From Reyranellaceae bacterium (lineage in GTDB: Bacteria > Pseudomonadota > Alphaproteobacteria > Reyranellales > Reyranellaceae), in NCBI GenBank assembly GCA_022844045.1, contig JALHMM010000011.1, positions 12,105-76,104 on the forward strand: DNA of 64,000 nucleotides, given 5' to 3'. A model generated the notes under the pieces. It worked only from the letters and a program-made list of their open reading frames with translations. It made no database searches and was not told the DNA's origin. Positions 35,201 through 42,013 of the stretch are shown piece after piece. Within the stretch, counting starts at the first letter, position 1; every line of letters begins with the position of its first letter. The position numbers and the translations under genes were made by a program.

Positions 35201-35572
35201 TCGGGGCGACGCGCCCAGGCGGTGACGCATGCCGAGCACGCGCTCAGGATCGCGCGCGCGCGCCAGGAGCGCGGCTTCGAAGGATGGGCCTTGCGGCTGG
35301 CGGGCGAGATCGCCGCCGCCGGCAGCCAGGACGAGACGGCGGCGGCGATCGCGGCCTTCGGCGACGCCATCGCCATCGCCGAGGCCCTGGGCATGCGGCC
35401 GCTGCAGGCCCATTGCAGCTTCGGCCTGGGCCGGGTCCATCGCCGCGCCGGCGCGCTCGAGGCGGCGCGCACGCATATGGCGACGGCGCTTCGTTTGTAC
35501 CGCGACATGGAGATGCGCCACTGGCTGGTGCAGGCCGAGGCGGCTGCCGAAGGGCTGGTCGAAACCGCCTAG
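32273..35572 (+). CDS. Class III nucleotide cyclase fused to AAA/NACHT-like ATPase and TPR repeats, with double zinc ribbon
   Basis: This is a 1,099-residue cytosolic signalling protein. Two zinc ribbons open it (Cys3/6/17/20 and Cys28/31/42/45). A class III cyclase domain follows (about 63-245), with the metal-binding Asp residues in VVFADIRGSLELI and HTIGDGIMALFG, and GETAHIASRVEN. An ATPase domain has Walker A VVGEPGIGKSRLF (about 290-302) and Walker B LLIVVEDLHWID (about 420). The rest is TPR-like helices. It would make cAMP or cGMP in response to a signal read by the TPR part, which is inference. The ATG at 32273 has AAGGAG 11 bases upstream; GTG at 32264 is too close to it. Confidence 0.92.
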   Translation: MQCTQCGSDNRGERRFCNACGAALTMACQACGFVNNAGDKFCGGCGIDLAAPAARPAPVLETERKYVTVVFADIRGSLELIADRDPEEARAVIDPVLERLVRSVNAFGGTVNHTIGDGIMALFGAPVAYEDHALRAASASIAMLQAVRELTREPGWKSDAHVMLRIGINSGEVVMRSGISGLQSDYSAVGETAHIASRVENLAQPGTIALTAQTLKLLAGRVDVVPLGPFEIKGLAHPIELYRLLGIRHAGHRIHGPQDRPLSRFVGRGLEIGVLADALRKARAGHGQLVAVVGEPGIGKSRLFLEFTRSAEVEGCLVLECGSEAFGPTSPMVPVIELARAYLNVERNGDAASIADKLRERLADVDGEERGEIAMAFEALLDPDHETPARPVGGGAERQYRILNGIAKALLGESLRQPLLIVVEDLHWIDAASRSFVDLMVDRLRDQRIVVLVSYRPDYQPDWGHRSYAQLRLERLSSAEVDLLLDGLLGLDASLAALKRDLELQTDGNALFLEESVQALAEAQILVGEPGAYRLAARSPEIRVPASIQAVLAARIDRLPPDEKRILNCAAVIGRRVPHELLAMIAETQPQALEHVADRLRVAEFLYETRRYPTREYVFKHALTHEVAYTTLPQERRRRLHARIFEALAATGAARPEQLAYHALRAELWDKAIAPLRRAAAIAIANSADTGAIQYLEQALTALPHLPEEPVTLRLAIDVRLELRNALMPLGDRARIFRTLVEAEALARRLGDHGRLGWVCGYLTPYLWGLGEYSRALATGRQALDTAERQGDAALKVIANRYLGHVHFAVGDYRQAVQQIQASLSSLQDGVIEQHFHLPYKSSIATSAWLANSLAELGRFDEAIELGRRGVADAEAAGHAYSITAASCGLGIALLRRGEMAQAIPVVERAAALTRSGDFAALTAWITAMLGSAYTLAGKLDEALLLLEEGAARMAAMQVKISEASVIAALGETCLLSGRRAQAVTHAEHALRIARARQERGFEGWALRLAGEIAAAGSQDETAAAIAAFGDAIAIAEALGMRPLQAHCSFGLGRVHRRAGALEAARTHMATALRLYRDMEMRHWLVQAEAAAEGLVETA

Positions 35573-35792
35573 AGAGGGCGGTTGCGTCACAGGCAAACCG
35601 CTTGATTTCCGACCTTCTCTCCGTCTTTGTATGGCCGTCGACCGCCTGTCGGAAGGGCGGATCGGCCGTGGATGGATTTCGGGCCCCTTGCCACCACGAT
35701 AAAAATGGCTAAGCGGTCGACGGCGCGCCCCGCGTCCCCCACGGGTCCGGCTCGATCCCGGTCCAGAACGAAGAAGCAAGGAGAGCCAAGCC
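35573..35792 (+). promoter_or_regulatory. metK leader with long-range complementary arms
   Basis: The 220-bp gap before metK contains 12-base arms GCCGTCGACCGC (35634-35645) and GCGGTCGACGGC (35713-35724) that pair perfectly, enclosing 67 bases. A smaller stem GCGGTT/AACCGC lies at 35579-35604. An AAGGAGAG ribosome-binding site lies just before the GTG start. metK is often controlled by SAM-sensing riboswitches in this group, but I cannot match this leader to a named class by eye. Confidence 0.45.
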
Positions 35793-37079
35793 GTGGCGCT
35801 TCAGGACTACATTTTCACCAGCGAATCCGTCTCCGAGGGACATCCCGACAAGGTCTGCGACCAGATCTCCGACGCCATCCTTGATGCCTTCATCACCAAC
35901 GACGTCAGGCTGGGCATCGCCGACGACAGCCACGCCAATACCCGCCTGGGCTGCGAGACCCTGGCGACCACCAACAAGATCGTCATCGCCGGCGAAGGCC
36001 GCGCGGCGGCGCCGTTCATGCGCAAGTATGGCGGCCACACGGTGGTCAACCGCGAGGCGCTGACCGAGATCGCGCGCGGCGTGGTGCGCGACATCGGTTA
36101 CGACCAGGACGGCTTCTCCTTCCATGGCGCCGACGTCGAGGTGCTGCTGCACGGCCAGTCGCCCGATATCGCCATGGGCGTCGACGCCAAGAAGAAGGGC
36201 GGCAATCTCGGCGAGCAGGAAGGCGCGGGCGACCAGGGCCTGATGTTCGGTTTCGCCTGCCGCGACAGCGAGGCCTACGAGAAGGGCTCGTTCATGCCCG
36301 CGCCGATCTACTTCTCGCACAAGATCCTGCAGGTGCTGAGCGAGGCGCGCCGCTCGGGCGAGCTGCCCGACCTGCAGCCCGACGCCAAGAGCCAGGTCAC
36401 CGTGCGCTATGCCGGCGGCAAGGCGGTGGGTGCCACCAAGGTCGTGGTCTCGACCCAGCACCGCGAGGCCAACGCCAAGGGAAAGAAGTACAACTCGGGC
36501 ATGATCAAGGAGATGATCCGCGCCCACGTGGCGAAGTCGCTGCCCGAGGGCTGGATGCCCAAGAAGGACGCCGACTTCTTCGTCAACCCGACCGGCAATT
36601 TCGTCGTCGGCGGCCCCGACGGCGATTGCGGCCTGACGGGCCGCAAGATCATCGTCGACACGTACGGTGGCTATGCGCCCCACGGAGGCGGCGCCTTCTC
36701 GGGCAAGGACCCGACCAAGGTCGACCGTTCGGCCGCCTATGCGGCGCGCTATCTCGCCAAGAACGTGGTCGCCGCCGGGCTGGCCGATCGCTGCCTGATC
36801 CAGGTCGCCTACGCCATCGGCGTCGCCGATCCGATGTCGCTCTATGTCGACACCCAGGGCACCGGCAAGGTCGACGAGCGTCGGCTGGAGAAGGTGCTGG
36901 CCGACGTCTTCCCGCTGCGCCCGACCAACATCCGCCGCGGCCTGCAGCTCAACAAGCCGATCTACCAGCGCACCGCCGCCTACGGCCATTTCGGCCGCAA
37001 GCCGGAGAAGGATGGCGGCTTCTCGTGGGAGCGCACCGATCTGGTGAAGGAACTGAAAGGCGCGTTCGGCGACAAGTAG
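35793..37079 (+). CDS. metK: S-adenosylmethionine synthetase
   Basis: MetK makes SAM from methionine and ATP. The 428-residue protein has the N-terminal [20 protein letters not shown], the ATP motif [16 protein letters not shown] and the phosphate loop [20 protein letters not shown]. It is a little longer than E. coli MetK (384), as in several alphaproteobacterial forms. The start is GTG with AAGGAGAG upstream. In relatives it sits between an XRE gene and trmB; here those are 25 kb away. A hairpin follows the stop. Confidence 0.97.
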   Translation: MALQDYIFTSESVSEGHPDKVCDQISDAILDAFITNDVRLGIADDSHANTRLGCETLATTNKIVIAGEGRAAAPFMRKYGGHTVVNREALTEIARGVVRDIGYDQDGFSFHGADVEVLLHGQSPDIAMGVDAKKKGGNLGEQEGAGDQGLMFGFACRDSEAYEKGSFMPAPIYFSHKILQVLSEARRSGELPDLQPDAKSQVTVRYAGGKAVGATKVVVSTQHREANAKGKKYNSGMIKEMIRAHVAKSLPEGWMPKKDADFFVNPTGNFVVGGPDGDCGLTGRKIIVDTYGGYAPHGGGAFSGKDPTKVDRSAAYAARYLAKNVVAAGLADRCLIQVAYAIGVADPMSLYVDTQGTGKVDERRLEKVLADVFPLRPTNIRRGLQLNKPIYQRTAAYGHFGRKPEKDGGFSWERTDLVKELKGAFGDK

Positions 37080-37105
37080 TCGTCCGACACGCGAGGATCA
37101 CGAGC

Positions 37106-37137
37106 GGCGGCGTGGCGACACGCCGCCACTTTCGTTT
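37106..37137 (+). terminator. Probable terminator after metK
   Basis: GGCGGCGTG and CACGCCGCC (37106-37114 and 37119-37127) form a perfect 9-bp stem around a GCGA tetraloop. ACTTTCGTTT follows. It lies 27 bp after the metK stop, between convergent metK and cbpM. The T-run is interrupted, so termination may be partial. Confidence 0.65.
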
Positions 37138-37142
37138 GGGCT

Positions 37143-37463
37143 TCAGCGCTCGTTCAGCGCCGCCGCGATCGCCCGCCGTACATCTTCGGGCTGGCGCGCG
37201 ATGGCGTCGGCCAGCCGGGCCAGCCGGTGCCTCAGCGTGTGCACCTGGTCGAGCAGCGGCAAGACCGTCTCCAACGCCTGATCGTCGATCGCCAGATCCT
37301 CGCGCAGCTCGATCAGCAGCCGCACGCGCGCCACGTCGATGGCGGCGAAGCGCGGCGGCTCGTCGTCGCCCTCGGGCCGCAGCAGGCCGATGGCGATCCA
37401 GCGCTCGACGCGCGCCGGCGTCAGCGCGGCGTGCAGGCGCAGGAGCTCCTCGAGCGTCGTCAT
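37143..37463 (-). CDS. cbpM: Chaperone modulator CbpM
   Basis: The 106-residue protein has a MerR-like start (LTPARVERWIAIGLLRPEGD) and the helical body VARVRLLIELREDLAIDDQA, then HTLRHRLARLADAIARQPED, as in CbpM, which binds the J-domain of CbpA and inhibits it. It directly follows cbpA with a 4-bp overlap, the normal operon order. Confidence 0.9.
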   Translation of the reverse strand: MTTLEELLRLHAALTPARVERWIAIGLLRPEGDDEPPRFAAIDVARVRLLIELREDLAIDDQALETVLPLLDQVHTLRHRLARLADAIARQPEDVRRAIAAALNER

Positions 37464-38383
37464 GTCAGCGCCTCCAGGTGGCGGCGCGGGTCATGGCTCT
37501 TGCCCGCCTCCCAGTCCTGCAGGAACGCCTTGAGCTTCTCGTCGGGCTGGTCCGGCAACGTCACCTGCAAGGTGACGAACTGATCGCCGCGCCGGCCAGT
37601 GCGGCGATCGAGCAGCCCGCGGCCGCGCAGGCGCATCACCTTGCCGCTGTTTGAGCCCGGCGTGACCTTCAGCATCACCGGCCCGCCGATCGTCGGCGTG
37701 CGCACCGAGCCACCGAGCACGGACTCGGTGAGCGTGACCGGCAGGTCGACGCGGATGTCGTGGCCATCGCGCTTGAAGACGTCGTGCGGCTGCACGTCGA
37801 GCTCGACGATGGCGTCGCCGGCGGGCGCGCCTTGCGGCCCCGGCATGCCCTGGCCCTTCAGCAACAGGGTCTCGCCGTCCTCGGCGCCTTCGGGAATCGT
37901 CAGCTCCAGCGTGCGGCCATCGGGTAGCCGGATGCTCTGCTTGCCGCCGCGCGCCGCGACCAGGAACGGGACGGAGAGTGTGAAGATCACCGTGCCGGCG
38001 CGACCGCCCATCCCGCCGGTGCCGGGGCCGAAGCCGCCGCGGCCGAACAGGTCGGAGAACACGTCGCCGAAGCCCTGCAGGTCTTCGGGGTTGAAGCCGC
38101 GATCGTATTTGCGGCCGCCGGCCTGGCCGGCATGGTCGCGGTAGAAGCCGCGCGGCTTCTCCTGGCCGCTGGCGTCGATCTCGCCAGCGTCGTAGCGCTT
38201 GCGCTGCTCGGCATCCGACAGCAGCGCATGCGCCGCCGAGATCTCCTTGAAGCGCGCCTCCGCATCCTTGTCGCCGGGATGCAGGTCGGGGTGGTTCTGC
38301 TTGGCCAGCCGTCGGTACGCCTTGCGGATCTCCTCCGCCGACGCCGTCTTGGCCACGCCCAGCACGGAATACGGGTCTTTCAT
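37460..38383 (-). CDS. cbpA: DnaJ-class co-chaperone (CbpA-like)
   Basis: The 307-residue protein has an N-terminal J-domain (MKDPYSVLGVAKTASAEEIR, the catalytic HPD in KQNHPDLHPGD), then a Gly/Phe-rich linker (GFGDVFSDLFGRGGFGPGTG). Two DnaJ C-terminal beta domains follow, with GMPGPQGAPAGDAIVELDVQ and GGPVMLKVTPGSNSGKVMRL. It has no zinc-finger cysteines, which separates it from DnaJ. It stimulates DnaK and binds nucleoid DNA in some species. It is translationally coupled to cbpM. Confidence 0.93.
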   Translation of the reverse strand: MKDPYSVLGVAKTASAEEIRKAYRRLAKQNHPDLHPGDKDAEARFKEISAAHALLSDAEQRKRYDAGEIDASGQEKPRGFYRDHAGQAGGRKYDRGFNPEDLQGFGDVFSDLFGRGGFGPGTGGMGGRAGTVIFTLSVPFLVAARGGKQSIRLPDGRTLELTIPEGAEDGETLLLKGQGMPGPQGAPAGDAIVELDVQPHDVFKRDGHDIRVDLPVTLTESVLGGSVRTPTIGGPVMLKVTPGSNSGKVMRLRGRGLLDRRTGRRGDQFVTLQVTLPDQPDEKLKAFLQDWEAGKSHDPRRHLEALT

Positions 38384-38441
38384 TGCAACGAATATGTGTC
38401 CCCAACACGCCCGTGCAATGGGCGCTCAGACGCAGGGCTGG

Positions 38442-39374
38442 TCAGCCGGATTCGTTGCCCCGGTCCGTGGTTGGCGGGCCATCGGGTGGGGTCCAGCGCC
38501 GCACGCGCAGGCGGCGGATGCGCCTTGGGTCGACGTCGAGGATCTCGAATTCCAGCCCGTTGGGATGGCGCACCACCTCGCCGCGCAGCGGGATGCGGCC
38601 GGCGAGGCTGAAGATCAGGCCGCCCAAGGTGTCGACCTCGCCGCGCTCCTCGTCGTCGAGAACCGGGCCCAGCGCCTCCTCGAAGGACTCGATGGTGGTG
38701 CGGCCGGTCGCCTCGAACACGCCATCGCCCTTCGGCACCGGCTTGTCCATGGTCTGGACGTCGTGCTCGTCCTCGATCTCGCCGACGATCTCCTCGACCA
38801 GATCCTCGATGGTCACCAGCCCGTCGGTGCCGCCGAACTCGTCGACCACCAGCGCCATGTGGACACGCTGGCGGCGCATGTCGAGCAGCAGGTCGAGCAC
38901 CGGCAGGGTCGGTGCCGCGAAGATCACGCGGCGCAGCACGTCGCGCAGGTGGAACTTCCGGCCGGAGTTCCAGTACGGCATGACGTCCTTCATGTGGACC
39001 ATGCCGATCGTGTCGTCGAGCGACTCGCGGTAGACGGGATAGCGCGAATGCGCCTCGCGCTGCATCAGCCGGACGGTGTCCTCCAGCGACGTATCGACCG
39101 GCACGGCGAGGATATCGGCGCGCGGTACCATGACATCGGACACGGTGCGGCCGCGCAGACGCAGGATGTTGACGAACAGCGCGCGCTCTTCCTCGCCCAG
39201 CGCCGGCTCGTTGGCCGAGCCGTCGCGCAGCTCGGGCGTCTCCTCGATGATCTCCTGGATGGCTTCGCGGATTTCCTCGCCACGGCCGCGGCGGCGCAGC
39301 CGGCGCCAGACACGGCGCAACGGCCCGCCATCGCCGACCGTGCCGGGACTTCGATCAGACGGTGATTCGGACAT
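38442..39374 (-). CDS. corC: CorC/HlyC-type protein with CBS pair
   Basis: The 310-residue protein lacks a membrane domain. It has the CorC start EEIREAIQEIIEETPEL, then VSDVMVPRADILAVPVDTSL opening a CBS pair, the segment VVDEFGGTDGLVTIEDLVEE, and a C-terminal CorC_HlyC domain (DTLGGLIFSLAGRIPLRGEV, then FEILDVDPRRIRRLRV). It is linked to divalent-metal homeostasis. In relatives it lies directly upstream of lnt, but lnt is 28 kb away here. Confidence 0.92.
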   Translation of the reverse strand: MSESPSDRSPGTVGDGGPLRRVWRRLRRRGRGEEIREAIQEIIEETPELRDGSANEPALGEEERALFVNILRLRGRTVSDVMVPRADILAVPVDTSLEDTVRLMQREAHSRYPVYRESLDDTIGMVHMKDVMPYWNSGRKFHLRDVLRRVIFAAPTLPVLDLLLDMRRQRVHMALVVDEFGGTDGLVTIEDLVEEIVGEIEDEHDVQTMDKPVPKGDGVFEATGRTTIESFEEALGPVLDDEERGEVDTLGGLIFSLAGRIPLRGEVVRHPNGLEFEILDVDPRRIRRLRVRRWTPPDGPPTTDRGNESG

Positions 39375-39464
39375 GCCCCACTATACGAAGCGCCGACCGG
39401 CTGTGAAAGGCCGCTCATAGGGTGAGCGGCTAGTCCTCCAGATCAACTCATTGAAAATACGAGG

Positions 39465-39487
39465 AAAAAAGCCGACAAGATGCCGGC
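39465..39487 (-). terminator. Intrinsic terminator downstream of the TPP-enzyme gene
   Basis: On the minus strand, GCCGGCA-TCT-TGTCGGC forms a 7-bp stem with one G-U pair, followed by six T residues. It lies about 7 bp after the stop codon of the minus-strand gene ending at 39495. This is the clearest rho-independent terminator I see in the window. Confidence 0.8.
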
Positions 39488-39494
39488 GCTCCCA

Positions 39495-41060
39495 TCACAT
39501 GACGACTTCGATCAGGTACGGACCCTTGGTGCTCATGGCGTACTGGAGCTGCTTGTTGAGCCCCTCCAGGTCGTGCGCCTGGGCTCCCTCGACGCCCATA
39601 CCCTTGGCCAGCTCGACGAACTTCAGGGTCGGGCGGTCCAGGGTCAGCATGTCGATGGCGCGCGGCCCCGGGTTGGGCGCGCCGACATCGGAGAGCTGGC
39701 TGTAGAGGATCTGGTAGGAGCGGTTGGCGAAGATGATGACGCAGACGTCGAGGTTGTCGCGCGCCATCGTCCACAGCGCCTGGATCGTGTACATCGCGCT
39801 GCCGTCGCCGATCATGCAGACGACCTTGCGGTCGGGGCAGGCGACCGCCGCGCCGACAGCCACTGGTGCGCCGAAGCCGATCGAGCCGCCCATGTTGTTC
39901 AGCCAGTCATGCGGCGGCGCACCCGCGCTGAACGGGAAGAAGCCGCGGCCGGTGGTCACCGACTCGTCGATGACGATGGCGCCCTCGGGCAGCACGGCGC
40001 CCAGCGCCTGGCCCAGCCCGTCCAGCGTGAACTTGCCGCTGGGCTTCTCCGGCCGCTTGGGCTGTGCCACGCCCAGCGGCTGCAGGCCGGTGGCGCCGAG
40101 CTCGGCGGCGAGCGCCTCCAGCGCCGCCTCGCAATCGTCCTCGACGGCGCAGAGCTTGGTCAGCGTGCAGCCCTCTGGCGTGAGGATGCTGGGCTTGCCG
40201 GGATAGGCGAAGAACGCCGCCGGCTCCTTGGCGCCCACCAGCACCATCTGCTTCATGCCCTTGAGCATGGCCTGCGCCTGCTCGACGACGAAATGCAGGC
40301 GGGTGATCTGCACCCGGCCGGCCCCGCGCGACAGTCGCGCCGTGCCGCCCGAGCCCTGCACCTTGCAGCCGGTCTTGGCGGCGATCTTGCCGGCCAGTTC
40401 CAGGCCCCGGGCGCGCAGCGCCCGGCCGCCCAGCAGCAGCATCGCCGACTCGCCCGAGCTCAGCGCCTTGGCGGCGGCCTTCACCGTGTCGGCGTTGGGC
40501 TTGCTCTGGGCCGGCACGGGAAGCGACTCGGCGACTTCGCCACCCGGCGTCCAGGCGCAATCGGCTGGCAGGATCAGGGTGGCGATCTGGCCGCAGCCCT
40601 GGCGGGCGGCCTGCACGGCGGCGGCGCCGTCCTTGCCCACTGTGCCCGGGTTGGGTGAGGTCTTGACCCAGTGCGAGAACGGCTTGGCGATGCCCTCGAT
40701 GTCGGCGGTCAGCGGCGTGTCGTACTTGATGTGATGCGTGGCGTGCTCGCCGACGATGTTGACGATGCCCGAGCCGGCCTTCTTGGCGTTGTGCAGGTTG
40801 GCCGCCGAGTTGGCGAGGCCCGGCCCGAGATGCAGCAGGGTCGCGGCCGGCTTGTCGGTCATGCGGTAATAGCCGTCGGCGGCGCCGGAGCAGACGCCTT
40901 CGAACAGGCCGAGCACGCAGCGCATGCCCTCGACGCGGTCGAGCGCCGCGACGTAGTGCATCTCCGATGTGCCGGGATTGCTGAACGAGACGTTCACGCC
41001 GCTCTTCACCAGCGTGCGTACGAGGCTTTCCGCGCCTGTCATCTGGTCGTTGCCGTCCAT
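39495..41060 (-). CDS. Thiamine-diphosphate-dependent enzyme, acetolactate-synthase large-subunit homologue
   Basis: The 521-residue protein has the pyrimidine domain with FSNPGTSEMHYVAAL and the catalytic Glu in GLFEGVCSGAADGYYR (about residue 54), a short central domain, and the TPP motif MIGDGSAMYTIQALWT ending in VCVIIFANRSY. It is shorter than true acetolactate synthases and resembles benzoylformate-decarboxylase-type homologues. The substrate is unknown. It differs clearly from the TPP enzyme at 18592-20322. A strong terminator follows the stop codon. Confidence 0.9.
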   Translation of the reverse strand: MDGNDQMTGAESLVRTLVKSGVNVSFSNPGTSEMHYVAALDRVEGMRCVLGLFEGVCSGAADGYYRMTDKPAATLLHLGPGLANSAANLHNAKKAGSGIVNIVGEHATHHIKYDTPLTADIEGIAKPFSHWVKTSPNPGTVGKDGAAAVQAARQGCGQIATLILPADCAWTPGGEVAESLPVPAQSKPNADTVKAAAKALSSGESAMLLLGGRALRARGLELAGKIAAKTGCKVQGSGGTARLSRGAGRVQITRLHFVVEQAQAMLKGMKQMVLVGAKEPAAFFAYPGKPSILTPEGCTLTKLCAVEDDCEAALEALAAELGATGLQPLGVAQPKRPEKPSGKFTLDGLGQALGAVLPEGAIVIDESVTTGRGFFPFSAGAPPHDWLNNMGGSIGFGAPVAVGAAVACPDRKVVCMIGDGSAMYTIQALWTMARDNLDVCVIIFANRSYQILYSQLSDVGAPNPGPRAIDMLTLDRPTLKFVELAKGMGVEGAQAHDLEGLNKQLQYAMSTKGPYLIEVVM

Positions 41061-41180
41061 CGTCGCTCTCCCTGGGTCTCGCTGCGTCGTGGCGGGAGAT
41101 TAGCGGGCGGCGAGGCCGCTGGGGAAGCGCCAGGCGGCGCAGGGCTTCCTTGCGTCGATCGCTTCGTGTCTAGTGCCGGC

Positions 41181-41987
41181 ATGCGTTTTTCCGGCCTACC
41201 GGGCGCGATCCTGCTGGTTCTCACGCTGGCCGCCTGTGCCGAGCAGAGGCCCGGACCGCCGCCCGCCTGTGAACCCGCCAAGCAGTATCGCGACCCGCAA
41301 ACGGCGCTGTCCGGCGGCGACTACGCCGGCAACATCGCGACCTTGCTGTATGGCGAATGGGATCGCTTCGGCCGCCAGACCTGGCGCTATCCGGCCGGCG
41401 ACGCCAAGGGCCGGGAGTTGCGATCAGGCCTGCGCGAGACCGAGCGGCCGGAATGGGTGCAGGCCTATTGGCGCTCGGTCAGCCGGACGGTGCCGGTCGA
41501 ACAGATCCCGGTGCAGCCGTGGTCCGCTGTGTTCGTGTCTTGGGTGATGATTCAGGCCGGCGTGCCGACGGTAGCGTTTTGCGGCCATCCGGCCCATTCG
41601 GCCTATCTGGAGACGATCTGGAAGCGCCAGCAGCGCGACGCGGGCGCGCCCTTCGCGCTGCGCCACTATCTCGAGGCTGTGCCGCGGCCCGGCGATCTGA
41701 TCTGCGCGGCGCGCCGGCCGTCGGACCGCGCGCCGGTCTCGGAGATCTCGATCGGCCACTTCCGACGGCCTGATGGCAACTTCCTCGCCTCGCATTGCGA
41801 TGTCGTCGTGCGCGTCGATCCGGCGCGCGGGCAGCTCGAAGCGATCGGCGGCAACGTCGCCGATTCGGTGACGATGAGCGTCTTCGATATCGACGAATCG
41901 GGCCGGCTGGTCGCGCCCACCGATCGCGACGGCGCGCGGCCATGGTTCGCCGTGGTCGAGAATCGCTACGCGCGCGAACGGCGCTGA
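41181..41987 (+). CDS. DUF2272 lipoprotein
   Basis: The 268-residue protein begins with a lipoprotein signal (MRFSGLPGAILLVLTLAAC, lipobox LAAC). Its body follows the DUF2272 family: ERPEWVQAYWRSVSRTVPV, then QPWSAVFVSWVMIQAGVP, YLEAVPRPGDLICAARRPSD and SHCDVVVRVDPARGQLEAIG. Conserved Trp/Ser/His/Cys positions suggest an NlpC/P60-like fold. It should be anchored in a membrane facing the periplasm; function is unknown. It ends 26 bp before the convergent RTX gene. Confidence 0.85.
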   Translation: MRFSGLPGAILLVLTLAACAEQRPGPPPACEPAKQYRDPQTALSGGDYAGNIATLLYGEWDRFGRQTWRYPAGDAKGRELRSGLRETERPEWVQAYWRSVSRTVPVEQIPVQPWSAVFVSWVMIQAGVPTVAFCGHPAHSAYLETIWKRQQRDAGAPFALRHYLEAVPRPGDLICAARRPSDRAPVSEISIGHFRRPDGNFLASHCDVVVRVDPARGQLEAIGGNVADSVTMSVFDIDESGRLVAPTDRDGARPWFAVVENRYARERR

Positions 41988-42013
41988 TTCCAGCGATCGG
42001 CTCCGGCGATCAG

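Noticed and set aside
32198-35779. A 1,193-codon frame antisense to the cyclase/ATPase gene
   Set aside because: It is a reverse-strand shadow of a clear multidomain protein, with His/Gln/Arg-rich low-complexity translation.
35573-35792. Naming the metK leader as a SAM-II or SAM/SAH riboswitch
   Set aside because: The conserved core bases of those classes could not be matched by eye, so only an unassigned structured leader is reported.
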